Positions 1-9,800 of a DNA stretch of 64,000 nucleotides are shown here, one piece after another (the stretch's first letter is position 1; each line of letters begins with the position of its first letter). Source of the DNA: JAZKHE01 sp040385525 (GTDB lineage Bacteria; Bacteroidota; Bacteroidia; UBA4408); NCBI GenBank assembly GCA_040385525.1, contig JAZKHE010000002.1, positions 744,001 to 808,000 on the forward strand, read 5' to 3'. The notes below the pieces were generated by a model. That model made no database searches. It had not been told where the DNA came from and worked only from the letters and a program-made list of their open reading frames with translations. The position numbers were made by a program, and so were the translations under genes.

Positions 1-20
1 AATTTACAATAATAAAGCTT

Positions 21-36
21 TTGGCACAATTATAGA
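21..36 (+). promoter_or_regulatory. weak sigma-54-like promoter candidate
   Basis: TTGGCAC followed five bases later by TAGA resembles the -24/-12 layout TGGCAC-N5-TTGC. The -12 GC is not conserved, so this is only a partial match. It lies about 16 bases before the ATG of the NamZ-like gene. This is inference only; no transcription start can be seen from sequence. Confidence 0.2.
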
Positions 37-51
37 TTTAAAAAATAGTAA

Positions 52-1215
52 ATGAAAAAAATAGTTTTAGTTGTCTTTACTTTTCTTATCACCTTATGTT
101 CTTTTGCCCAAATTAAAACAGGAGCAGAGCAAACCGATTTATATTTACCTCAGTTAAAAAACAAAACTGTTGTTGTGTTGGTTAATCATACGGCAACTAT
201 TAAGCAAACCCATTTAGTTGACAGTTTGTTAAAACTAAAGATTAAAGTAAAAAAAATATTTTGCCCAGAGCATGGTTTTAGAGGCGATGCAGACGCTGGT
301 GAGCATGTGAAAAATGCAAAAGATAAAAAAACTGGTTTGCCTATTGTTTCGTTATACGGAGCCAACAAAAAACCAAAACCTACCGATTTAAAAGGAATTG
401 ATGTGGTTGTTTTTGATATTCAAGATGTTGGTGCACGTTTTTATACCTATATATCGAGTATGCACTACATGATGGAAGCTTGTGCTGAAAATAATGTTGA
501 ATTTATTGTTTTGGACCGACCAAACCCGAATGGTTTTTATATAGATGGACCAATTCTTAAAAAAGAAAATAAATCGTTTATTGGTATGCACCCAATTCCT
601 ATAGTTCATGGACTAACGATTGGTGAGTTGGCGCAAATGATTAACGGAGAAAAATGGCTAGAAAATGGCGTTAAGTGTAAACTTACAGTTGTACCTTGTT
701 TAAACTATACGCACAAAACAATGTATGAATTACCTATAAAACCTTCTCCCAATTTACCCAATGCCAATTCAATTATATTGTATCCATCTGTTTGCTTGTT
801 TGAGGGAACGGTAATTTCTGTAGGAAGAGGAACACCGCAACCATTCGAAATTATTGGTCATCCTAGTTTAAGCGATTCGTTATATAGCTTTACTCCAGTT
901 GCAATAGAAGGAGCTAGTAAAAATCCACCTTTTAAAGATCAGTTATGCTATGGTTATAAACTGTGTATGATTTCTGATGATATAAAAAGTAAAAAACAAT
1001 TAAACTTAAGTTATTTGCTAAAAGTGTATAGCGAATATGGAGATAAAGCCAATTTTTTTACCAATTTTTTTAGATTATTGGCAGGTACCGACGAGTTACA
1101 AAAACAAATTGAACAAGGCTTGAGCGAAGAAGAAATTCGTAAATCGTGGAAAAGAGAAATAAACGTATACAAACATTTACGTAAAAACTATTTGTTGTAC
1201 GAAGATTTTGAGTAG
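52..1215 (+). CDS. DUF1343 / NamZ-type exo-beta-N-acetylmuramidase-like protein
   Basis: This 387-residue secreted protein opens with a signal peptide (hydrophobic residues 4-18, SFAQ cleavage region). It carries the conserved blocks of the DUF1343 family: EHGFRG at 73-78, FDIQDVGARFYTY at 121-133 and DRPNPNG at 155-161. Characterised family members (NamZ) remove terminal N-acetylmuramic acid from peptidoglycan fragments, so a periplasmic role in wall turnover is likely. Length matches the family and there is no visible damage. It stands alone: the next gene converges on it across a 100-base gap holding a palindrome. Family assignment is from remembered motifs; the precise substrate is inferred. 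Confidence 0.85.
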   Translation: MKKIVLVVFTFLITLCSFAQIKTGAEQTDLYLPQLKNKTVVVLVNHTATIKQTHLVDSLLKLKIKVKKIFCPEHGFRGDADAGEHVKNAKDKKTGLPIVSLYGANKKPKPTDLKGIDVVVFDIQDVGARFYTYISSMHYMMEACAENNVEFIVLDRPNPNGFYIDGPILKKENKSFIGMHPIPIVHGLTIGELAQMINGEKWLENGVKCKLTVVPCLNYTHKTMYELPIKPSPNLPNANSIILYPSVCLFEGTVISVGRGTPQPFEIIGHPSLSDSLYSFTPVAIEGASKNPPFKDQLCYGYKLCMISDDIKSKKQLNLSYLLKVYSEYGDKANFFTNFFRLLAGTDELQKQIEQGLSEEEIRKSWKREINVYKHLRKNYLLYEDFE

Positions 1216-1265
1216 TAAATTAAGTTAAATGCTAACTCATCAGGTAAAATATTTTATCATCATCA

Positions 1266-1286
1266 ATCCCGAAACAATTTCGGGAT
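1266..1286. repeat. perfect palindrome between convergent genes
   Basis: The arms ATCCCGAAA (1266-1274) and TTTCGGGAT (1278-1286) are perfect reverse complements around a CAA loop. The site lies between the stops of two convergent genes, so a bidirectional terminator or a short intergenic repeat unit is plausible. It lacks a clear T-tract on either side. Confidence 0.5.
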
Positions 1287-1317
1287 AGTGATGTCTAAGC
1301 GTATTTGTTCGTTCTCG

Positions 1318-3306
1318 TTACACTCTAACTCCAACTACGCAGACATCATCTATCTGCTCTAAATCGCCACGCCAGCCTTCAAATTCGGTTTCTATAATTT
1401 TGTGTTGTTCGTTTAGCGGTTTAGAATGAATTTCTAATAATAATTCATTCAATCTTTTGTACATAAATTTTTTGCCTTTTGGTCCGCCAAACTGATCGGC
1501 TAATCCATCGGTTTGCAAATACAAGGTGTCGCCCTCTTGCATGTTAAAACTATACAAATTAAAATCATGCGTTAATTCGCCAATGCCAACAGGCATTTTA
1601 TCAGCGGTTAGTATTTTAATTTCGTTGTTGTTTATAACAATTGGTTTGTTGTGTGCAGCTGCATAAGTTATGGTTTTGTTGCCGTCTTCAACACAAATTA
1701 AAATACCATCAAAACCATCTTTTTGTTTTTCTTTACTCATGTTTTCTACTAAACGTTTTCTTACATGATTAAAAACTTCATTGGGTTTTTCAATACCTTT
1801 TTCGTTAATGGCTTCGCTCATAAAACCAATGTTTAGCAAACTCATAAATGCTCCAGGAACTCCATGTCCGGTGCTATCGCAAACAGCTAAATAAAATTTG
1901 TTTCCTTGTCGAGTTGCCCAATAAAAATCTCCACTAACAATATCTTTAGGCTTAAATAAAATAAAATGTTCTTTAATATTTTGTTTTAAATATTCGTCGT
2001 GCGCTAATAACGTGTATTGTATGCGTTTTGCGTAGTTAATACTATCAACAATTTCTTTCTGTTTTATTTCAATAATTTTATAAGCAACTTCTATTTTTTG
2101 ATTTTTTATATCGAGCTCTTGATTTATTTTGCGTTTTTGAACATTGGCTCTAAGTGCCATAAACACAAAGAATGCTAATAAAATACTGCCGCCAATAAAA
2201 GCGTAAATAATTATTTTCTTTTTATTTAATTCTAAATCTTTAATTTCTTTGTCAGAAGTTAATAGTTTTATTTCTTTTTCTTTTCCTTCAGTTTCGTACT
2301 TAGCTTCTAGCTCGTGTAGCACTTTTGCATTTTCGCTATTGTATAAACTATCTTTTGTACTTGTGTATTTTTGATAATAATCATACGCTTTTTGAAAATC
2401 TTTCATGTAATAATATGCCAACGAAACATTATTATAAGCATAGCTTAAAAACTGAAAATAGTTTTGAGATTTACATATTTCAATTCCTTTTTGATAATTT
2501 ACAATCGCAGTTGGGTAATCTTTTGTTAAATAAAACAAATCACCTTTATTTATTAGCACAAGCGCTTGGTCTTGTATGTTGTTTGCTCTAACCGACATGG
2601 AATAAGCTTTTTCTAAATAAGCTAACGACTCATGAAATTTATTTTGATTCATTCGTATAACAGCCATATTTATTAGCGTAGAAGGAATGCCAAGTGTATC
2701 GTTAACTTCTTGTTTAAGCTGTAAAGCAATTTCATAATTTTTTATTGCTTCGTCGTATTTATTGGTTTCTTCTTTTATAGTACCAATGTTGTTGTAGCAA
2801 TGCGCTAAACCAATTTTGTCTCCTGTTTTTTCATCAATGGCAATCGATTTTCTAAAATAATTTTCAGCTTGTTCGTATAATTTTTGACGTTGATAAATTA
2901 TACCAATGTTGTTGTAAGAGGTAGATAAGTTTTCGTTGTAGGAAGCATCTTTAATGCTTTTTTCGTCGTAATGTTTTTCGTGAATTTTTGCCGCGGCTAA
3001 AAAACTAGTTAAAGCTTTTGCATTGTTTCCAGTATAAAAATAAACCGTTCCTAAGTTGTTATACGAAGCCGCTTCGCCTTTTTCGTATTTTATTATTTTA
3101 GCAATTTCTAAAGCTTTTTCTGCAATTATTAATGCAGAATCATTATTAGTTGTGCTATAATAACCAAATAATTTATTTAACGAATTTACTTTTTGAGAAT
3201 CTAAAGCTGCTTTGTTTATTTTGTTCCAAAGCGAATCAATACTTTTTTGTTGAGCGAAACTAAATGAGCAACAGAATAATAAAAGTGTAGCAATGTGTTT
3301 TGACAT
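1318..3306 (-). CDS. TPR-transmembrane-SpoIIE (PP2C-type) phosphatase
   Basis: The 662-residue product starts with a signal peptide (MSKHIATLLLFCC..., ending FAQQ). The ATG at 3306 was chosen over the one 15 bases upstream because it begins this signal directly. About six tetratricopeptide repeats follow (roughly residues 70-330, with repeated YNNLG/YNNIG motifs). A transmembrane helix lies near 370-390, then a short coiled coil, then a C-terminal SpoIIE domain with GDFYWA, CDSTGHGVPGAFMS and the terminal DDVCVVGV. Such proteins sense periplasmic input through TPRs and dephosphorylate serine/threonine targets, often anti-sigma-factor antagonists, in the cytoplasm. No partner kinase is encoded nearby. 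A paralogue lies at 54988-57090. Confidence 0.88.
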   Translation of the reverse strand: MSKHIATLLLFCCSFSFAQQKSIDSLWNKINKAALDSQKVNSLNKLFGYYSTTNNDSALIIAEKALEIAKIIKYEKGEAASYNNLGTVYFYTGNNAKALTSFLAAAKIHEKHYDEKSIKDASYNENLSTSYNNIGIIYQRQKLYEQAENYFRKSIAIDEKTGDKIGLAHCYNNIGTIKEETNKYDEAIKNYEIALQLKQEVNDTLGIPSTLINMAVIRMNQNKFHESLAYLEKAYSMSVRANNIQDQALVLINKGDLFYLTKDYPTAIVNYQKGIEICKSQNYFQFLSYAYNNVSLAYYYMKDFQKAYDYYQKYTSTKDSLYNSENAKVLHELEAKYETEGKEKEIKLLTSDKEIKDLELNKKKIIIYAFIGGSILLAFFVFMALRANVQKRKINQELDIKNQKIEVAYKIIEIKQKEIVDSINYAKRIQYTLLAHDEYLKQNIKEHFILFKPKDIVSGDFYWATRQGNKFYLAVCDSTGHGVPGAFMSLLNIGFMSEAINEKGIEKPNEVFNHVRKRLVENMSKEKQKDGFDGILICVEDGNKTITYAAAHNKPIVINNNEIKILTADKMPVGIGELTHDFNLYSFNMQEGDTLYLQTDGLADQFGGPKGKKFMYKRLNELLLEIHSKPLNEQHKIIETEFEGWRGDLEQIDDVCVVGVRV

Positions 3307-3346
3307 TTTATAAAAATACACTTTATTTTATTAATTCTTTTGCAAT

Positions 3347-5008
3347 TTATTCTTTAATTATTTTTCTAGTAATTTGCTCTGTGCTATTACCTATTTGCAG
3401 TATGTATATTCCCTTAGTTAAAGTTGGTAAAACTGGAATTTCAATTTTGTTATAACTATTGGCAGCCGTAGTTTTAGTGTTTTCGTAAACAGTTTTTCCA
3501 GTAATATCTAAAAGTTTTACAGTTGTTTTTTGAGTGTCTTTCGGCATGTAAATTAAATTCAAATTTTCTGTAAACGGATTTGGGTACAAGGTATTAATTC
3601 CGTATTGCGGATTTAAATTATCACCATCGCCAGTAATTAAATACCAAGCATAACTAAAATTGGGTATTCCGTATCCTTTTGTGTTGTTGGGATTGTCGTA
3701 TTGCGAGCTACTTTTTACAATAAAATTAAAAATTTCCATGTTGGTTAAAGTAGGATTTGCTTGCCACAAACACGCAGCTAAACCTGCAATAATTGGAGCA
3801 GAAAATGAAGTCCCGTTGCTCGCTTGAATTAATCCTGTAAAAGCTATAACGCTCGCTCCATTGCCTAAAGCACAAACATTTGGTTTTATTCTTGCATCTG
3901 ATGTTGGTCCTGTTGAACTTAAATTGTAATAATTATTGTTGGCATCAACAGCACCAACAGCTAAAACACTATCGCCATCTGCAGGAGCGCAAATGTATTT
4001 CCAACCACTTTGCCCTTCGTTACCAGCACTGTTTACAACTAAAATGCCTTTGCTTGCTGCCCAATCTGCAGCTTTTGTAATAACGGTTAAATCGCCATTC
4101 ATATCAGCATAAATATGGTTTTGTGTTGAATTATTAAACACGTTATAACTTAAAGACGAATTAATAACATCAACACCAGCACTATCAGCATATTCGGCAG
4201 CACAAAGCCAATTGTATTCTTCAATAACATATTCCGAACCAGAATCTTCTGTGCGTAATAATAAATAATCGGCTTCGGGTGCAGTGCCAATATATTGATT
4301 AGTTAAGTTAGCAGCCATAACTGAAAATACTTGTGTTCCGTGCGCTCCATCGTTATAAACATCTGTGTTGTTAGCTACAAAATCCCAAGTTGCTTTTATT
4401 TTGTTATTGTTATATAAATGAGAAAATGCTGCTAATGTATTGCAGTTTCTATAGCCGTCATCAAAAACTGCAATTAGTTTTCCTTGTCCTTTATAATTGT
4501 TAATGTGTAACACATCGCCGCTAACTTGCGAAATTTGGTTGTAAGCATTACCATATTCAGTAGGAGTGGTGTTGATTTCAGTTGTGTTGTTTTCGCTACT
4601 AAATTTATTTATAGCAGTTATTTCGCTTGCACTTTTTCCAGTATTTGCACTTTTAGTAAAAGCAACACAAGGCAAAGCTTGCACAGCAGCTAAGTGCGAA
4701 GCGTTACTTGTTTGTATTAACACTCCGTTTAACCATTTTGATTTGTTTAAAATAGTTACACCTGTTGCCGATACTGAGCTAACATAAGTTGGATTAACTG
4801 GTAAATCTAAATTATTGTAGCTAATGTTTTGAGCAGTTCTTCTGTCAATACAACGTTGACTTAAAAAAGTTAGCGGATTACTTAACGAAAATGGAGAGTT
4901 GTTTTTATCAGTAAATTGAACCCAATATTTACTAGGTGCAACTTGCGAATAGCCACTAAAAGTTATAAATAAAAATAGTAGGAAATATTTGAATTTTAAA
5001 CTAAGCAT
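3347..5008 (-). CDS. secreted S8 subtilisin-like serine protease with T9SS type A sorting domain
   Basis: The 553-residue product has an N-terminal signal peptide (residues 1-22), a propeptide-like stretch and a subtilase domain. The catalytic triad is visible as Asp183/184 (AVFDDGY), His223 (GAHGT) and Ser401 (NGTSFSAP), with the oxyanion Asn330 in SAGN. The last ~80 residues (YPNPFTENLNL... to KGIYILQIG...RKIIKE) are a typical Por-secretion type A sorting domain, so it should be exported across the outer membrane by T9SS. The start was placed at 5008 because that ATG begins the signal peptide. It sits one base after the stop of the upstream lipoprotein gene (TAA-A-ATG), implying translational coupling. 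Confidence 0.9.
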   Translation of the reverse strand: MLSLKFKYFLLFLFITFSGYSQVAPSKYWVQFTDKNNSPFSLSNPLTFLSQRCIDRRTAQNISYNNLDLPVNPTYVSSVSATGVTILNKSKWLNGVLIQTSNASHLAAVQALPCVAFTKSANTGKSASEITAINKFSSENNTTEINTTPTEYGNAYNQISQVSGDVLHINNYKGQGKLIAVFDDGYRNCNTLAAFSHLYNNNKIKATWDFVANNTDVYNDGAHGTQVFSVMAANLTNQYIGTAPEADYLLLRTEDSGSEYVIEEYNWLCAAEYADSAGVDVINSSLSYNVFNNSTQNHIYADMNGDLTVITKAADWAASKGILVVNSAGNEGQSGWKYICAPADGDSVLAVGAVDANNNYYNLSSTGPTSDARIKPNVCALGNGASVIAFTGLIQASNGTSFSAPIIAGLAACLWQANPTLTNMEIFNFIVKSSSQYDNPNNTKGYGIPNFSYAWYLITGDGDNLNPQYGINTLYPNPFTENLNLIYMPKDTQKTTVKLLDITGKTVYENTKTTAANSYNKIEIPVLPTLTKGIYILQIGNSTEQITRKIIKE

Positions 5009-5009
5009 T

Positions 5010-5717
5010 TTAAGGTGTTTCAATACCGTATTCAATTATTTGGTAGCTGTAATCAACACCATTATCAATACGTTTGCTAAAAGGTAAGCTAAAATCAATT
5101 TCAGAACTTTGGTCTTTTACGTCAACGTATTTTTTATAAATCATACCCACATTTTTAGCGTAAATCTCGTATTGAAATTTTTTCTCAATCAAACTACTGT
5201 CAGCTATTTGAACAACTGTTAAAGTTGAATCAAAAGTATAGCCGCTTATTGTAAGACTTTTATGTAAATCTTTGTATTTGTATTCTTGTTCGCCAAACGT
5301 ATTATACATGTTCCCATTCCATTTTGTGCTTTCTTTTACAGGAAAAACTAATTTTACAAACTTTACGTTTTCTTCTGTTTTTTCAACGTTGTTATTGTTT
5401 TTATTGGCAACCCAAACATCTTTTATTTCCCAGCTATCATTTGCATTATCTCTAATGTAACGCTCTAGTCGTAATGTTTTTCTGCCAGCATTATCTAAAA
5501 TTTCCGATTCAATAATTTCTTTTACTTGATAAGAAAACGAATCAATTTCAGAATTAAATGTATCGTAATACGCAGAATCTACTTGATAAATAACATAGTG
5601 TTTTTGTGTAGAAGGAAAATAACCATAGCCAACATCAACAGTTTCTGTTTCTTTTTTACAACTTGAGAGTAAACCCAAAGTAAAAAATATAAAAGCAATG
5701 TGTTTGGTGTATTTCAT
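5010..5717 (-). CDS. hypothetical lipoprotein coupled to the subtilase
   Basis: This 235-residue protein has a lipoprotein signal (hydrophobic segment then LLSSC, Cys20), so it should be a lipid-anchored envelope protein. The mature part is rich in polar residues and beta-strand-like segments; I recognise no catalytic motif. Its stop precedes the start of the T9SS subtilase by one base, so the two are almost certainly co-expressed. A role in assisting or anchoring the protease is inference from this arrangement alone. Confidence 0.75.
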   Translation of the reverse strand: MKYTKHIAFIFFTLGLLSSCKKETETVDVGYGYFPSTQKHYVIYQVDSAYYDTFNSEIDSFSYQVKEIIESEILDNAGRKTLRLERYIRDNANDSWEIKDVWVANKNNNNVEKTEENVKFVKLVFPVKESTKWNGNMYNTFGEQEYKYKDLHKSLTISGYTFDSTLTVVQIADSSLIEKKFQYEIYAKNVGMIYKKYVDVKDQSSEIDFSLPFSKRIDNGVDYSYQIIEYGIETP

Positions 5718-5753
5718 GTTAATAAAGTTAAGAAATTAATTTGCATTAATCTT

Positions 5754-6743
5754 TTAAACTAATTTATTTTCAATTAAATATTCTGCAATTTGCACGGCGT
5801 TAGTTGCTGCACCTTTTCTTAAATTGTCGGCTACAATCCACATGTTTACTCCGTTTTCAATGCTTTCATCTCTACGAATTCTACCTACAAAAACTTCATT
5901 TTTTCCTTGTGCAAACAATGGCATTGGATATTCGTTTTTAGATGGATTATCGAGTACAACAATTGCAGATTCGTTATCTAATACGTTTTTTATAACTGTT
6001 AAATCAAATGGTTTTTCAAATTCAATATTAACTGATTCCGAATGTCCGCCCATTACAGGAATTCTAACCGTTGTAGCAGTAACTCTAATTGAATCGTCTC
6101 CCAATATTTTTTTAGTTTCGTTTACCATTTTCATTTCTTCTTTGGTATACGCATTTTCTAAAAAAACATCAATTTGCGGAATCACATTCATATCAATTGG
6201 ATGAGGATATGCTTTTGCTCCTTCAATATTATTGCGTTCGTTATTTAATTGTTCAACCGCTTTTACGCCAGTTCCGGTAACGGATTGATAGGTAGAAACT
6301 ACAACTCTTTTTATAGTATATAATTTGTGCAAAGGCGCCAAACATATTACCATTTGTATGGTTGAACAATTGGGATTGGCTATAATTTTATCGTTTTTTG
6401 TTAATTCTTTGGCGTTAATTTCGGGTACAATTAATTTTTTTGTAGCATCCATTCTCCAAGCCGAAGAATTATCGATTACCGTTGTTCCTGCTGCTTCAAA
6501 TTTGGGCGCAAGTTCTAAAGAAGTAGCTCCGCCAGCCGAAAATAAAGCAATTTGTGGTTTAAGTGCAATAGCTGTTTCTGCACTAACAATTGCATATTCT
6601 TTGCCTTTAAAATGTATTTTTTTGCCAACACTTTTGTCGGAAGCGACTAGTATTAACTCACTAATGTGGAAGTTTCTTTCTTCTAGCACTTTTAACATCA
6701 TACTTCCAACCAAACCCGTAGCGCCAACAACAGCTATTTTCAT
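5754..6743 (-). CDS. asd: aspartate-semialdehyde dehydrogenase
   Basis: This enzyme reduces aspartyl-4-phosphate to aspartate semialdehyde, the branch point to lysine/diaminopimelate, methionine and threonine. The 329-residue sequence shows the N-terminal NADP-binding GATGLVG (7-13), the catalytic cysteine in NPNCSTIQ (Cys126) and the substrate-binding block with GGHSESV. Length is normal for the family and the ATG start gives a complete Rossmann strand. It is divergent from the large surface protein gene that starts at 6821, and follows no obvious operon partner. Confidence 0.96.
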   Translation of the reverse strand: MKIAVVGATGLVGSMMLKVLEERNFHISELILVASDKSVGKKIHFKGKEYAIVSAETAIALKPQIALFSAGGATSLELAPKFEAAGTTVIDNSSAWRMDATKKLIVPEINAKELTKNDKIIANPNCSTIQMVICLAPLHKLYTIKRVVVSTYQSVTGTGVKAVEQLNNERNNIEGAKAYPHPIDMNVIPQIDVFLENAYTKEEMKMVNETKKILGDDSIRVTATTVRIPVMGGHSESVNIEFEKPFDLTVIKNVLDNESAIVVLDNPSKNEYPMPLFAQGKNEVFVGRIRRDESIENGVNMWIVADNLRKGAATNAVQIAEYLIENKLV

Positions 6744-6820
6744 AATAAATAAATTATTGTTTTTTGTATAATTTTTAATGTAAAAATAGTATATTTACGT
6801 TGAGACAATACCACATTTTT

Positions 6821-9800
6821 ATGAAAAAAATAATAGTTTTTCTTTTATTCCTATTTCCGATATATACTTTTGCTCAGTTTACTGATGATTTTACTGATGG
6901 AGATTTTACGAATAATCCAACATGGACTGGCGATGTAGGAAGTTTTATGGTAAACGGAAGTTTTCAATTGCAGTCTACTTCGGTAACTTCTAACACTTCG
7001 TTTTATGTTTCTACACCATCAACATTAACAAGCAATGCACAATGGGAGTTTAATGTAAATCTAACTTTTTCAACTTCTGGTTCAAATTATGTTGAAGTAT
7101 TTTTAACATCAACAGTTGCTAGCTTAACTGGTAGTTTAAATGGCTATTTGGTTAGAATTGGCGATACGCAAGATGATGTAAGTTTGTGGAGAAAAGATGG
7201 AACTACTTATGTGAAAATTATTGATGGAACTGATTTAACAATAAACAGTTCATCAAACAACGTGGTTAGAGTTAAAGTAACCCGAAGTGCAGCCAATTTA
7301 TTTACATTAGAAAGAGACTTAGCAGGCACAGGCGCATCTTACACTACAGAAGGAACTATTACTGATGCGACTTATACTACTTCTAATTTTTTTGGAGTAT
7401 TGGTAAAACAATCAACTGCATCTTTTTTTCAAAAACATTTTTTTGATAATTTTTATGTGGGTGATATTGTTTTAGATGTAACGTCACCAACTGTTGTTTC
7501 TGCTTCTGTAATTAGTCCAACGCAAGTTGATGTTTTATTTTCAGAAAACGTGGAGCAAACTTCAGCCGAAACTATATCTAATTATTCAGTTGATAATTCT
7601 TTAGGTAATCCATCTTCTGCAACGCGCGATGTTTCTGATAATAAATTGGTGCATTTAACTTTTGCTACAAGTTTTACAAGTGCTGTAAATTATACCTTAA
7701 CCGTTACAAGTGTTGAAGATTTAGTTGCAAATGCAATTGCCGCAAATAATACGGCAACTTTTGCCTATTATGCTCCACCTGTTTTTAAAGATATAATTAT
7801 AACAGAAATTTTTGCAGATCCTTCGCCACAAATTGGTTTACCAGCTTTTGAATATATTGAAATTTACAATAAAAAAATAAATCCAGTAACACTAAATAGT
7901 TTTACAATTAAACACGGAACTACTGTTCGTACAATTCCAAATACTACAATTCTTGCCAATGCTTATGTAATATTAACTGCTCCAACTGGTGTTACAGATT
8001 TAACGCCTTATGGTTCAGTGCTTGGTATTCCATCGCTTTCAACTACTGCGCTTACTAATACAGGAACAAGTTTAGAGTTAAGAGATGCGGCTAATGTTTT
8101 AATTGATAGCGTTTTTTATTCTGATGCTTGGTATAGAGATGCTATAAAAGATGATGGTGGTTATTCGTTAGAATTAATAAATACTAACGCTCCGCTCGCT
8201 TGTCCTGATGCAAATAATTGGATAGCATCTAACAATTTAAATGGAGGAACTCCCGGAACACAAAATAGTGTTTACAATGCAAGTCCTGATGTAACCGCAC
8301 CAACAGTTGCTTCGGTTAATTATTTATCATCGAATCAAATAGGCGTTTGTTTTTCTGAATCGTTAGATGCAAGTGTAATTACAACACTAACTAATTACGA
8401 GTTAAGTAATGGTTTAGGTAATCCAACCTCTGTTTCGGTAAATACAACCTTATCATGCGTAACACTTACGTTTGCAAGCAATTTGGTAAACACTACAAAC
8501 TATGTTTTGTCGTACACAAACTTGCAAGATTGTTCGGGTAATTTATTGAGTACGGCATCTTCAAATTTCACATATTACATTCCAGTTCAGTTTGATGTTT
8601 TGATAAACGAAATTATGGCCGATCCAACTCCTTTAGTTGGTTTGCCCGATCAAGAATATTTAGAATTATACAACAAATCAAGTTTTGCGATTAGCATTCA
8701 AAATTGGACTATCACTCACGGAACAACAGTAAGAACAATACCTACAGCAACAATTCCTGCCAATGGATATTTGGTTTTAGTAAATACAAGTGGTGTTACC
8801 GATTTAAGTTCTTTTACATCAAATGTAATTGGAGTTCCTTCTTTATCAAGTTCTGCGTTTACAAATGGCGGAACAACTTTGTATTTAAAAGATAATAGTG
8901 GAAATTTAATTCATAGCGTAACCTATTCTGATGCGTGGTATGCTAATACGACAAAAGCAGAAGGTGGTTGGTCATTAGAAATGATTGACCCATTAAATCC
9001 TTGTAGTGGTTCCGATAATTGGATTGCGTCTACCGCAACTCTTGGTGGAACACCTGGATTAGTAAATTCGGTTAAAGCAAGCAATCCAGATGTTGCGGGA
9101 CCAAAATTAGTAACGGCAAGAATTGTTAACGACAATACACTAAGCGTTACTTTTTCTGAAAAAGTAATTGGAAGCGCGCTTAGTTTAAATAATACCTATT
9201 CAATTACTTCTATTGGCAATCCTACTGCGGTTTCTGTTTCAGCTGATGGCTTAAAAGTAGATCTTACTTTACCATCTAGTTTTACAACAAATTTTATTTA
9301 TACACTTGTTGTAAGTGGAGTAATTAATGATTGCGTTGGGAATGCTTTGCCTACTTCATCATCTATTCAATTTGCAAAGTATGCGGCAAAAGAATTTGAT
9401 GTAATAATTAACGAAATAATGCCAGACCCAGATCCTGCAAAGGCTTTACCCATTTCTGAATATTTTGAATTATACAACAAAAGCGATTTTCCGATTAACG
9501 TGTATAAATGGAATTTTATTTATGGTTCTAGTTCTAAAGAAATGCCCGACGCAATAATTCCTGCAAAAGGATACATGGCTTTTACATCTGCTTCAAATAA
9601 ATCATTATGGAAAACTTTTTCTAACATAGCTTTTGTAGATGAACTTTCAACATCGGCTTTAACTAATACCGGCACATCCCTCTCATTAACTGATTCTGTA
9701 AACACTGCTATTCACTTTGTTAATTATAAAGATTCTTGGTATCAAGATGCAGGTAAAATGGATGGTGGTTGGTCGCTCGAAATGATTGACTTCAATAATC

